Part shown: one piece after another, positions 49,421 to 61,443 of the stretch
Position numbering within the stretch: position 1 is the stretch's first letter
How the letters are laid out: the number at the start of each line of letters is the position of its first letter
Made by a program: the position numbers and the translations under genes
Notes under the pieces: generated by a model
Told to the model about the DNA's origin: nothing
Database searches by the model: none
The model's input: only the letters and a program-made list of their open reading frames with translations
Assembly: GCF_041296385.1 (NCBI RefSeq)
Contig: NC_091013.1
Location: forward strand, 10,368,001 to 10,432,000
DNA length: 64,000 bases
Source of the DNA: Aphelocoma coerulescens
Lineage: Eukaryota > Chordata > Aves > Passeriformes > Corvidae
Direction: 5' to 3'

Positions 49421-52400
49421 GTCCAGCTTACTTCCTGGTGAATGGTGGAGCTACTGCTGTAGATGGGCTATTTTTTGTGCAAGAAGAGGTGTAAGGCTGT
49501 GCAGTGTATGTACACCCTGGAAAGTATATACCCAACCCAGGGCAGCCTTGACAATGCTTAACAGGTTTAATCTTGCACTCCATCTGTACAAATCTTTTGC
49601 AGTTAGGCTTGATGTTAGTACTGCTTGAGTAGAGAAAGGTAGATTTCTACCCCAGTGACGCACAGATTCAGAGTAGAAAGTCTGAATTTTAGTCCTGAGC
49701 TTTTACTGCATCACCATTTTTTCCACTTATTAGTAGAAAGCACAAGAAATCTTGGCTACAGTGATGTGATAATCCTTGAATTTGAACATTTTTCCTAGTC
49801 AGCGTTTTTGTATTTGAAGTGCCTTTTGAAATGTAAATTATGCACTGAAGTCATCAGTGTATACCAGGCAAAGAGTGAAAAATTGAAATAAAGCCTTTAT
49901 ATACAGACAAGTATATATTTACACAGTTTAACTGTTCTATGGAGGTGGCTGTTGAATTAAATTGCTATTAGAAAAAAAGTATTTGAAGTTACATAGAAGA
50001 TGTTAAGAAGATTTTACTTCTGACAATGAAGAATCTAACAATTAGGATTAAATATAATTTTAAGGGATTCTCATTTTAATGCTCTTGATATTATAAGTAA
50101 TACAAATAGTGTTGTATGTGATTTCTACTAATGTGCAATTCCTTCTGTCATCTGGTTTTCTACTGAGACATATTTATAGTAAGTAGAATAAATTAATTAC
50201 AGAACCTTGTAATACAAGGATGTAATTCCATCTAGTAAAAACCCCTGAAGTGGAACCTTGAGATGTTTGCTATGTAAGGGAAGCAAAGCATAGGTAAGTA
50301 GACTTTGCTGCTGTGTCAAAGCTTTTCCCTAGGGGTAATGTCCAAAAGTAAGAAAGATTGTTTTATTCTTCAACAGCTTGTTTTACGAGGCTTTTTTCTT
50401 TTTGCTAGTACAGAAAGGAGTAGGATTCCTTCTACCTTTCATCTCCTTCCCTTTCTTTTGTGTGCATATGTCTCCAAATGAGCAGAGTGTTTTCTTCTGC
50501 ACTAATTTTAAGCAAGCTGAATACCTGCCTGGCTATTTTTTAAGTATGTAGAGTCATAAATTTTGAATTTTAAACACATTTTTTAAAATAATCTCAATCT
50601 ACTTATTTGACCTTGTGTTGTTAAAGGAACAATGAAAGTAAGATTTCTCTAAGAAATATAAGGAAGATCTTGGTGTGGGTGCAGTATTTTTATCTGTGTT
50701 TACAGAGCACGATGTGCTTAGTCAGCTATTTCTTTCTTCTACAGTAAAGCACCACTTTCATAATAATTTCAGTCCATTCTGTACTGCAGAAGCCCCATTA
50801 GGATCAGTATGGTCCTTTGCTGGTGCTGGAATGTTCCTGTGACAGTCACCAGATTCACCTGGGACTGAAAAAGACATAATCAGGGCCCAGAGAACTAAAA
50901 AAAATACCATACCACAGCTTAATCGAAAACAACTGTTCTTCCCTAGTTAAACAACTTAGCATGTCTTTCCCCTCAGTGATTTGGGAGAAATTAGTTGAAT
51001 GAGAATTCTGTATTGATCCCCAGGAGCTGGCAGAGGACTGAGAGCCTTTTTTAAACTACTCTAGGGATTTTCTTTTTCGAAAAATCAAGCTGGCTGTCAT
51101 CTTGTAAATGGAACTATACAGCCTTCCCCCTTTCAGAAAGGGGAAGTTGCTTAAGATTAAAGAGCTTCTTTTCTGTCATTACTTTATCCTCCAGGGACCA
51201 CTGCTTTGTGTTTCCTTGTTACAGGAGGAAGGGGATAAAGTATCTGTGGAGAACCAATTGCAGAAGCATCCATTGCAGTTAGCTTGTTACTCTGGCAAGC
51301 AAGGAGGGATTTTCAAGACTTTCTTTAGTGCTGGAGACAAAGCACTGGGAATCTCAAAATCTTTTTGTGAAAATCTGAGTCAGGGCTTTTTTCTACTTAT
51401 AAGTAAGTTTGTACCTTGGAACTGCAGTTCTGCAAACTCTAAGCAAAATGTAATGATACTTTGAAATTATTGGTTATTTGTCCAAGCAGTGTTAGAAATA
51501 GTAATGATCTTTTGCAGCCATGGTGGGTCATGGGCTATGACTGGGATTGGAGTGTCAGGTTTGTCTTTCAGGGAGACACTGTCATTTCTTTTTGGTGCCT
51601 GCCTAAACTGCCATTTCTCTCTAACTTATATATCTGGCAAGCAGATCTGAAGAGTTGGAGAAAAAATGTGTTGCTAGGCTAGAAATCCCTGAGATGCCAG
51701 CCACAAAGTAAGGTGGGAACTATGATTAATAAGGGTGGGGAATCAAATCCCTTTCAGTCCCTGTTGTAAATCTGCACTTCTTAGTCGTTCCTTATTGCTC
51801 TTAAGATCACCTCATTTTTTTCTTGTGAAAACTGAGTTGTTTTTTGTGCTTAATATTAATAGTCATAGAAGACATACTTCGTTCTAACAAAGAGGATCAG
51901 TATTGAAAAAAATTAATTAATATTATTCCAATACAAGCCTTGCCCTGCCCCTTCTTCTCTTATGTGTTGCTCACAGCCTTCTTCAAGATTCTTTCCTGCT
52001 TCAATTTGCTTTTCTGTAAATTTAATGAAACAGTAAATGATGCCACAGTCCAAACTATAGCTATTTATTTTGCTTTGAGGAAAAGTGAAAACCTGCTTGG
52101 AAGATTTATTTCCAAATTCCAAACTCCCTGATTTTATGGGCAAATTAAAAGATCTACATTAAATTCAACACAAGCCTGTTTTACATAACATTTAAAATTC
52201 TCATTGTGAATCCTGGACAATTTTCCTAGAAAGTGTTCTCAGGCTTTTTTTATGACACAGGGAAAGCTACAGACTCCAGAGGCTGCAGTTGCAGAAAGAA
52301 CTAGGCCAAATGTACATAACTCAAAAAATTTTCCTGGACTTAATGTGTCATAGTGCCTGATTAATGTTTTTGTATAACATAATGTGGTGATAAAGACCCT

Positions 52401-53398
52401 AACACTTATTGCTGTAAACACACCTATGAAGTCAGTATGTGCCAACTAACATGACTGTGTGTGCATGTTTAAAAGATGGGCAGCTCCATCCTGCTGCCCA
52501 ACTCTTGATGCTGATAAAGCACCCAAAGCTCTCTTCTGTGATATAACACTGAAAAGATTTATAGTTGTGAATTTTCATACCAAAGTGGGTCTCTCTAAAA
52601 CATCAAACATGAGTTACAAAAAATTTACCTAGTGAAATATGCAACATGAATATTCTGTAGAGTTTTGTGCAACACTTTTCTTTGGTTAGTTTATCTATAA
52701 ACAAGTAAAATATGCCTTATTAAATAGTTAGGTCACAGTAGCAGTGGCAAAGTATGGACATTTTAATCAAGTCTCTTTTAATATACCTGACAGTTCAATT
52801 AACAGGTATTAACTAAAAATATCTCTAGCTGGGACACTTAATAACTAAAAGTTAATTGTAACTGCTTTGAAATATCACCTTTTTCTCTTCATAATTTGGT
52901 ATTCCTGAAATCTAACTATAGTTCTTTAGGATTGTAACTGCACATTGTTCTGCAAGAAGGTAAAAGTTACTGTACTCAAATCAGAGGAGAATTGAACATG
53001 TTAATTATATTATTAAACAAAGCTCTAATATCTCAATGTAAACTTTTAATGAATGAGTAAACAAACATAATACTGTTATGACTGAATTAAAGACTGCTAA
53101 TCTAAATTCACATATATTCTACTAATTACTTTCTTTACTGAGAGTGAAGAAAGACTGTCAAACTGAACATGTGAGTTTTAAATTAACCTTATTTCTAAGT
53201 TCCATTTCATATCTTTTATTCTGTGAATATTTCTTACTGCCCAGTAGGACTGACACATGGACTATATGAAAGATCAGAGCTTCATAATATGTGAGCTTCT
53301 TTTCTCTGATAAACAGGCCATGTCTGTTCAGCTTCTATTGATTCTTGCTGTATTGCTGTATCCCCAAAGACTAGATTTCTGTTTAGCTTCTGTGTTCT

Positions 53399-53420
53399 AA
53401 AACAAAACAAAACAAAAAAA
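53399..53420. repeat. (AAAAC)n microsatellite
   Basis: aaaacaaaacaaaacaaaaa, about four units. Confidence 0.8.
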
Positions 53421-53781
53421 GGTGTTTGAAGTATGAGATAACTAAAGAAAGAAACTGCATTAAACTTACCTGTTATAGTCTTACTCTGCATAACCTTAGA
53501 GTCAGTTTTAATTATATTCTGTTTTTTTCCTTCTGGTTGCTGAAGAATAGGATGTGCAAGGCAGACTCTCCACTCCCCAGAAAGATTTATGGAGGCCTTT
53601 GCAACAGTAGCTGACCATGTCACATTGTACAAATCTGGCCTCTAGCCTCACCTCTGCAACAATTTCTTTGAATTAATAACTTGCTTGCATAACTTGAGCT
53701 ACCTTCACACAAATTTTATTCTTTGAGATCAGTGATGAACAGATAGGAGGATGTGTTTGGGATTCTTTACTAGACCCAGAC

Positions 53782-54018
53782 TCATAGAGTATCCTAAGCT
53801 GGAAGGGACTCACAAGGATCATCGAGTCCAACTTGTGGCCCTGCACAGCGCAGTCCTAGAGTCACACCATGTGCCTGAGTGTTGTCCAAACACTCCTTGA
53901 GCTCTGTCGGGCTGGTGCTGTGACCACTGCCCTGGGAGCCTGTTCCAGTGCCCAAACACCCTCTGGGTGAAGAGCTGTTTCCTAAGCTCCAACCTAAACC
54001 TCCCCTGTACGGAACAGC
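53782..54018 (-). mobile_element. CR1 LINE 3' fragment
   Basis: The + strand starts tcatagagtatcctaagctg, gaagggactcacaaggatca, tcgagtccaact and continues caccatgtgcctgagtgttg, tccaaacactccttgagctc, gtgaccactgccctgggagc, ccaacctaaacctcccctg. This is the reverse complement of a common avian CR1 3' end. It is less decayed than the other copies and 5'-truncated to about 240 bp. Confidence 0.88.
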
Positions 54019-54404
54019 CACAGTTTGTGCTTCTGAGAATTACCTGCAGGACTCATAATTGTTTTCTGGAAGCTATTCCATCCAGCCATTAGAAACTTTC
54101 CTAAGTGAGTTGGATCAAGTGGTAGAATATAACCTGTTCTCTGCTCCATGTTACTCATACTAGAGGTAACTTTCTGATACTGGCCCTTGTAGGAATCTGT
54201 ACATTGTTTAAATTCTCCATATTGCAATCATATGCATTAGCCAAAATGTCTTTTGCTATTCATTCATGAAGTAAGAACTTCTAGCTTGATAAATTTTACT
54301 TGACAATGTTGAAGGTCTTTTGTTATTCACAAAACTAATATGTTTAATACTCTGAACATTTATTTTTTGTAAATTAGTGTGTATAATTAGTGTATCTGTA
54401 AATA

Positions 54405-54447
54405 TGGAGAATATATATTTGTATATATATGTTTATATATATATAAT
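54405..54447. repeat. AT-rich (TA)n region
   Basis: Clustered tatatat runs (atatatatttgtatatatat, tttatatatatataat). Low complexity. Confidence 0.8.
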
Positions 54448-55075
54448 CCCTCATAAACATGCCACTTAGGTTTTTTTAGATTTTAGGTGGTAGTAGTTGC
54501 CATTGTTATGGTAACCTTTACCATTCATCTTCTTTTCCACAAAATGCATTTTCTTTTTCCTGTTTATTCTGGGCATTGCAGATACTTTTTTTCATTACAG
54601 TAAATCATTATTCACAGAAGTCAAAGGTAAAAAGCAAGCTTTCAAATGCCACTACTGTGAAAATACTTATTAATTTTAATGATACTGGAAAATGCACTTT
54701 CTGAGTATGGTATAGATTTTTGTTTGTTTTTCTATTGTACTAACAGATGTCAGAATTATTTAAGATGTTTTTGTTAAAGACAGAAAAGGCACTGTAAGAT
54801 ATTTTATCTAAACAGGCTCTTTATGACTTAAAAATATTTTCTCCTTGGCAGCAGTATGATGCACACTCTCCTCTATCAATATAGTTTTCTCTGCTTTTCC
54901 ATTCCTATAAGGTCTGTAAGTCATCAACATATTAGTTTCAGAGAAACAGAACTATTTACTATCTGCTACTCTTACAATAAGATCTAGTAACTGTGACTTG
55001 GACGTAGGTTTCTTATCTCAAACGAATTTTCCAAATTAAAGGGAAAAGGGGTTTTAAATGAAATTTTATTGTAAA

Positions 55076-55078
<3 letters not shown>

Positions 55079-55108
<30 letters not shown>
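55079..55108. repeat. A30 homopolymer run
   Basis: Thirty consecutive A residues. The sequence before it (ttttattgtaaactt) shows no recognisable retroposed gene, so it may be a lone expanded run. The length will vary with sequencing error. Confidence 0.85.
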
Positions 55109-55109
<1 letters not shown>

Positions 55110-55724
55110 AAACCCAAACAGCAATCACTTATTTAAAAGGTTTTTAACTGACTGAAAAGCTGTAAAAGATAAAAAATACCTAGTGCAAATACAGGCATCA
55201 GTACTTTAAGAAGATAATGCTGAGTGCTCTGTTATTACTATGATTTTCAGTGAAACGAGGAAGCCAAATTTTCCAGTATATATATTTCTGTACACACCTA
55301 CCACACCTTAAACAGGATAAATAACATCTTTCAGGCTCAGGGACTCAACAGCCAGCATTAACTGGTATCATCAGTTTTCTGTTATTCTTCCTGCTCTAAA
55401 GCCACCATTGTAGGGGGATTTCAAGACAGGCAGTGGAAACATAAAATTGAACAGGGCAATTTTGGAGGATAAAACATGTTATTACAGTTTGAACTAAGAA
55501 CTCTGTCATTGGAAATCATAGGATTTAAGCACTTCATAGTAATTACAGGGGAATACTGAGGGGACATCCTGTAATATACACTTTGCATTACACATACTTA
55601 TGCTCTGTGCCACAAATACACTGAAATTAATTTTTTATTTATGAATTATGATGGTAATTTGAGGAATTTCTGAGAACTGGTTTCCCCCAATTGGATATGA
55701 TTTTCCAGCTGTCTATAATTCAGG

Positions 55725-56560
55725 GTCTTGTACCTGTCTCTGTGTCCAGGCTGTGGAAACTATCCTTGAGCCTTGTCCCAGACTGAATCTGAAGCAGATC
55801 CTGGGAGCCAGAATTGCCTGCCAGATTTCACTGGTGTTGACTTAGAATCTGTCCATGAGTATTTCGTTTGGGTTGGGATCAGGTGCTTGCTGTGCTCTGT
55901 CTCACACCAAAGAGTGCTCTGGATTTAGTTCAGATGAAAACCAGGTAGAAGAGGTTCTCTCCAGCAGCCCATCCAGTGTGCTCCAGCAATTAATGGACCC
56001 TTGGTTGGTGGGATGTGGATGTAGCTGGGCAGTCCAGGCAGTCTAACACCCCTTTGTAGGATGTATCCTCTGTGCTGGCTGCCCCACCTTCCAGCCACCA
56101 TCCTGTCACAGGACCTGGGACACTGAAGGACAGTGGAAATGCTTGCTCAGTGTGTTGTGCAAACAGCAGCACACAGGTCTTTTGGGGCTTCTGGCTCTGG
56201 AGAACTCCAGAAGAGATGTTTGAGAGTGTCAAGGCACAGCAAGGCTGGGGTAAGGGGCTGCAAGCAGGGGCCTCTCCCAAAGTTCCTACTGTACCTGAAG
56301 GTGGGGAGCAGAGCTGGTCTGGCTGCAGTGAGCAAGGTGTGCTGTGGACAGACTTACAGAGTAGCCCAGGTCAAGGTCTGAGTTTAAAAATGGCCCTGAA
56401 GCCCTGGGCAGAAACCCCAGATGAGATTTCTTGCAGTCATTTCTCACTAAAGCCTGATGACAGTTCATGCTGCTGTGCCACATCAAAGCTGGCCTTAAGC
56501 AGGTCAGAGGGCCTGGGGTGGGGGAAGGAGGAGAACATCACCCTGGCAGTCAGAAGTCAA
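55725..56560. other. GC-richer block of unknown origin
   Basis: Roughly half G+C by eye against about one third in the flanks. Frames on both strands are open for some distance (178 codons at 56072-56608 plus, 96 codons at 55990-56280 minus) but show no domain I recognise and no codon pattern favouring one frame. It could be an old LTR or retroviral fragment, a decayed processed pseudogene, or simply a GC-rich patch. I do not call a gene. Confidence 0.4.
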
Positions 56561-59396
56561 TGCGATTTTTCACTCATATTTAATTTTATCAGATGGTTGC
56601 CACCATAGGGTGGGTATTCCTAACACGCTGCAGTAGTCTGGCTGGAAGTGCAGTGTACACTGTCACCCACTGTGAGGATGAAACGTGTACAGTACCCTTC
56701 ACATGCAGGCAGAAATCGTTTGGATTTCCATAAAATTGAGCCACTGTTTGTTCCATGTATAATGCTTGATTTGGCATTTCCTTATCACGCTTTTTTTTAG
56801 TTACACTTTAGAAAGTTATGAAATTTGTGGTTTTATTAACAATTCCATGGATATTTTTAATGTGTAAGAGAGTTGCAAAATATGCTACTCTTTTGCTGAG
56901 GTCACACTTAATCAAGCATTTCTTTATTTTCTCTAGGGCAAAGGTGTTACCTACACTTAATCCAGGTGTCTAGGCAAAGTTCTCTAAAATACATCATGGT
57001 ATCTCTGTTCTGATAAAGGAAAACTTTGTAGGAAATAAAGAATTGGAATTTTGAAGTTCATATGCATAATAAATAGTTGTGTTTAGTGTAGAAAAAAAAA
57101 GTATGTTTTATAAATTATGTGGAGTGTTTCTATTTAAACTATTGATGCACAGCATGCATTAGAATCCAAGGATTTACTGTATAATTATTAACTGTAAATG
57201 GTTATTAAGTTTATTGTTCTCTAATGTATAATAAAACTGGATTTGTATATGCCTAAAAGCCAACAACGATTGACATGACCTTGCTTTTTCATAGCCAATT
57301 TAATTGTAATTTTCTTTGATGTAGAGATGGACACTGAATGATATGATATCAGTAACTAGGGCAAGAAGAATAATACAATCAATACAATTCAAGATATCAA
57401 AATATTTCTAATGTAATTGTAATGTAGAGTGTTTTTAATTTATGTAATTCTGCAGAGCCTACTTTCTGCAAAGAAGAGAGAAATTAAATTTTGAATTGAT
57501 GGATAGCATTGCTATGGTTGTTTTGGTCGCAGTTTATTTTTTATTTCTGATATTTATTTGGTAGTTTATGGGTGAAAGACAGGGTGCAAAGCTGTGAATA
57601 GAGTATGTACAGCTAAGTGTTGTCCCAGAACGGATCCACAGCAAAACCTGAGATCAGGATCTAGATGTAGCAGTGTCTAAAATGAGATAATCACTTTGAG
57701 TCCAAATGCAGAGAGGATATCGAAATTAAATATAAATTAAGAACACATATGAATTCTGTGAAATCAAATGAAAACATCAAAACCTCTGAAAATGGGTTAG
57801 CTGTTTCTTTAAGCAATTTAATTGTAGAAGTTGCTTGACAAAACCAAGTTTTCTTGTTTTGTTATCTGTAAGAATGGCCTTAAGTATTAAAGTTAATGCT
57901 CTCACATTTTAATACATAATTATTTATACTACTTTGATGTTTTGTATATTTTTTACAAGGTGCTAATTGTGCTGAATTAAGCTGACAAAACTGCATAATT
58001 TGTGGGTTAATATTAGCATAATCCTACAGTATAGTTTAGCAACAGTATAGAAATGAGGTTTACGGAATGTTTTTCCAATATGAGCAATAAAATGAATGTT
58101 TCTTACAATAACAATTTCCATGAGATAAGCCATGTCTTTTAGGAAAGTGTATAAATAATAGGGTTCTTTTTCTGTGGGTCGATTGATTGTGAAGTTTTAC
58201 TAAACCAGAATGTATCACAAAAGTGGGTTTCATATTTTATCAAGGAACGTTATCAAAATATCAAGGAATTAATCAAAACATAGATGCAGAATTAAGATTT
58301 GGTTTACAAGAACAAACCAATAACCTTTTGTACCCCATCTTATGTTTGTGTCTTTCCTGATTTCCTTTCACCTTTGTATGGCTTCTTAAAAACACCAGTC
58401 TTGTGACACAGAACATCAAGTGTATTCCCATTATAGAGAGTTCCACTGACAGTGTATCCAAATTGTCATTTGTAAATCCATGTCCAATATCATGCACAAT
58501 GCTACCGAAGAATATTAAATTTTACTTATAGCAAGTCAGGTCCAAGGGTTCAGAAGAGTGGAAGGAAGGAAGCCACCAATATTTTTATGACGATGTAAAT
58601 TGTGCTACGTATTACCTCAGCAGTTGTCTTTGGGTACTTTTTTTATTTCTTGCTCTCCAGAGGGAAAATAAATCCATTATGTACTAATATGATAAAATGC
58701 AATTGCTCCCACAAGCCACCGCTTAACATGGTCCCTGTTGGAGTGTCAGTACATATATGAAAAAATTGGGCCAGTGTAACAGTGTTTTTTCACTCATCAA
58801 CCCAAACAAACTCGAGATAGAGGAATAAAGCTGACTTACTGTGTCAGAGCTCATGTACAATGCTTACATGCTTTCTAGAGTGTACAAGTCATATATTCTC
58901 ATCCAGAACCTCCTGCTTGGCTTTGGGGTGTCTGTTTGCACCTTGTTATTGAGCATGTGCTAAGAAAAACAGAGAGGAGGACACATCAGAAAGGAAGTAC
59001 TGCCCAGATTTCACACAATCACCTACTATCCACATTATTTTGGCTTATGCCTGTCTGAGGGGAAGGGTTTGAGCAGATGAAGACACAGATGAATGGCTAC
59101 ACTAGGGTATTTTATCTCAATGACACATCTCTGATGGCAAAGGGTGGATCCCTAGGTAAGGGTATATGAGGCCTTTAATTTTTCCATGCTCCAAATTGTG
59201 TACTTGGGGATTCCTGAGGCAGACATATGCTTTCTGAGTTTTCATAGTCCTCAGAGTATTGCTCTCTTATGAATTTATTTTCCATTCTGCTGTGCCAAGC
59301 CTTCAGCAATTTAGCTGTTCAGCGTTGGTAGTTAATTAGCCTTCTCCTTTTGTGGGTTTTGAACTTACCACCTGTTAACAGGATTGCACATGGTAA

Positions 59397-59420
59397 AACA
59401 AGCAAACAAACAAACAAAAC
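59397..59420. repeat. (CAAA)n microsatellite
   Basis: aaacaagcaaacaaacaaac, about five units with one interruption. Confidence 0.8.
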
Positions 59421-61292
59421 CCTCTTTGTTTTTAAGGTTTTAAAATCTATTTGAAGTAGTCCTGTGTGTAAGCAGATGTAATACACAGATTCAGCAAGGG
59501 AAGCTTTCACTCAGGTATACTCAGGAGAGGTGTCCCATAACTTCCCAGAGCAGGAAGCTGCTTGACAATGTTCCAATGGACCCCCACCTGCCACTGCAGA
59601 AAAAATTACATTTTCTCTTATAATTGTAACAGTATTTAAGTATTTAATCACTTCAATAGCCTTGGATTTTAGTGGCTTTGCCTGTTGATAAATTCTTTTT
59701 TTTTACTGATGTTTTTATTGGCTTATACTGAGTGTAACAAGGTGTTTTTAGACAAGAGCAATAAGCACTGGTGTTGAAACTTTTAAACTTTAAATATGCA
59801 TATCTTCTTGTTGCAACCTTTTGTTTTTCTTCTTCTTATAACTCTTATTTCCCAGAGCAAAGGACGAATGTAGAGTGATGGGAGATTCAGTTTGCAAGTT
59901 CTGTAATGCAAATTCAATGATACTAATATCAACCCCTACTGAATTTTTTTACATTGACGCTTCTGATAAGCTTTGTCATGCTGAGAATAGTAATTTTTCT
60001 TTGTGAGAAACAGAAGAAAAATATTTTAATGTACTGTCCAAAATAAGAGATCATTCTGGACCAAAAGAAATGGAATTTTAATTTTATTTTCTAGGTGAAA
60101 TTTTTAAAGTAAATTTATTTTTCCTTGTAATTCTGAGTAAGTTAGTTATAAAAAACCTCTGTTATAATATGCCTATCAATTACGGTTTGACTAATTTTGA
60201 ACAGTAAAATATGATAAGCATGATAAATGATCACAGTCATTTTAATAAATAAGTTAGATGACAGACTACACTATTTAATCAGGTCAATAGTCTGCTTATA
60301 TTTTCTTCTAAAAAGTGAAAAATCATCAGTAAAATGGAAAATATTATCTGCATTCCCTGATAGTAATGTCATTTTGTTTGGTGAATTAAACTCCTTAACA
60401 TTCAAATAATCATATAGTTTGCCCATACAGAACCAGATTATCTCCTAGAGAAATAATTGAGCATCTTTGTTTTTATCCTTTAAGTACACCCTAAAATCTA
60501 TTATAATCCTGTAAAGGAGGATTATTAAACTAAACAACAGTAGCACATTTAATGATGATCTTCTAACAAAGCATTCTGGCTAATCTCTGATTAGTGATTA
60601 CATTTCCACACCAATCTAACACACAGGATAACTGAATTTCTTAAGACATAGGCTATCTGCAAAACCCCCTTATAATTCTGTCTTCATTTCATTCCTTTAG
60701 CATTTGGCAGTGGCCAAGTCAAACAGCTGTTGAAGAAGATCAATAGGTCACTCTAGGCAAAAACAGGTCAGATCTTCCCAAAGTACCAGAAATACTTATC
60801 TGGTCTTTTTGTAGAGGACTGTAGACTTGCAGACATGGTAGTAACACTTCTCATCCTTTTTTACTGCTCAAACCCCTATTTTTCTAATATTCTAATTTTT
60901 TTTTCAATCATCCTTGTTTTTCAGGACTTTCTGTTCTTTTTTTGCATAACTATAAAATACTCAAAAGTGAAACATATAGAAAAAAGGTTTTAATAGTGTC
61001 CCTTTGCACAATGCAAGTGGAAATTCACTTGAAGCCCATTGCATTTTCTTGAGAAGGAATTTAAAATTGATAAAACTCTGTTTTGTGCTACATTTTCTTA
61101 AGGATAATTTCACTTCAGTGGTACTGCCATATTGCCATTTGATATAACTGTTAAAAATGCTAATATATTATGCCATCAGTATTACACCGACTTTAACCTG
61201 GGACATCCAACATTATTATCTTTATTTTTTTTTCTCTAGTCAATAAATAAAGTATCAATAGATTGTTATTTCATCTCCTTTTATACTTGCAG

Positions 61293-61443
61293 ACGGTTTG
61301 ACAAATCTTTGGAAAAGTGGCAGATTTTTCATTCTGACATGAAGAGATTTAATCATTGGCTAAGTGAAACTGAAGAGAAGCTGTCAAGAGCACAGATAGA
61401 AGCTGGAGACGTGGGGCTTGTGAAAACAAAGCAATTTATCCAG
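61293..61443 (+). CDS. DMD: Dystrophin exon 44 (about repeats R17-R18), one codon longer than human
   Basis: The first base completes the codon begun by exon 43, then 50 codons from RFDKSLEKWQIFHSD to GLVKTKQFIQ, ending in donor cag|gtatga. The acceptor tttatacttgcag is strong. RFD.S.EKW, FH.D.K.FN.WL and QI align with human exon 44 (residues about 2097-2146). After QI the sequence is almost unrecognisable: human has PENWEHAKYKWYLK as I recall, here the tail is EAGDVGLVKTKQFIQ, one residue longer. 151 and 148 nt have the same remainder modulo 3, so the frame into exon 45 is kept. The length difference could be lineage-specific. No other GT near the end gives a better match. Confidence 0.93.

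Larger units (their letters stand above)
31602..61292 (+). other. DMD: Intron 43
   Basis: 29.7 kb, the longest complete intron here, as expected for DMD. It contains three minus-strand CR1 fragments (41936-42725, 49194-49420, 53782-54018), a 75-bp duplication (33486-33635), a perfect 36-bp duplication (47107-47178), a purine-rich tract (35740-35790), a GA-rich tract and possible LTR-like block (40230-41010), a GC-richer block (55725-56560), GT and AAAC microsatellites and an A30 run. No second gene is supported. It ends in tcatctccttttatacttgcag, a strong acceptor. Confidence 0.85.

Noticed and set aside
49191..49628. A 145-codon + strand frame
   Set aside because: It overlaps a minus-strand CR1 fragment in the antisense direction, so it is not a gene.
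51108..51464. A 118-codon + strand frame in intron 43
   Set aside because: No recognisable domain, AT-rich flanks, and no sign of a promoter or retrocopy. Random open frame.
56072..56608. A 178-codon frame as a possible new gene
   Set aside because: No domain is recognisable, frames are open on both strands as expected in GC-rich sequence, and no splice or retrocopy context supports it. Kept only as an observation on composition.
710..61443. Utrophin (UTRN) instead of dystrophin
   Set aside because: The paralogues share exon structure, but exons 38 to 40 encode the repeat 15 region reported absent from utrophin, exons 40 and 41 match dystrophin very closely, and the intron size pattern is that of DMD. 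A direct alignment to both avian proteins would settle it.
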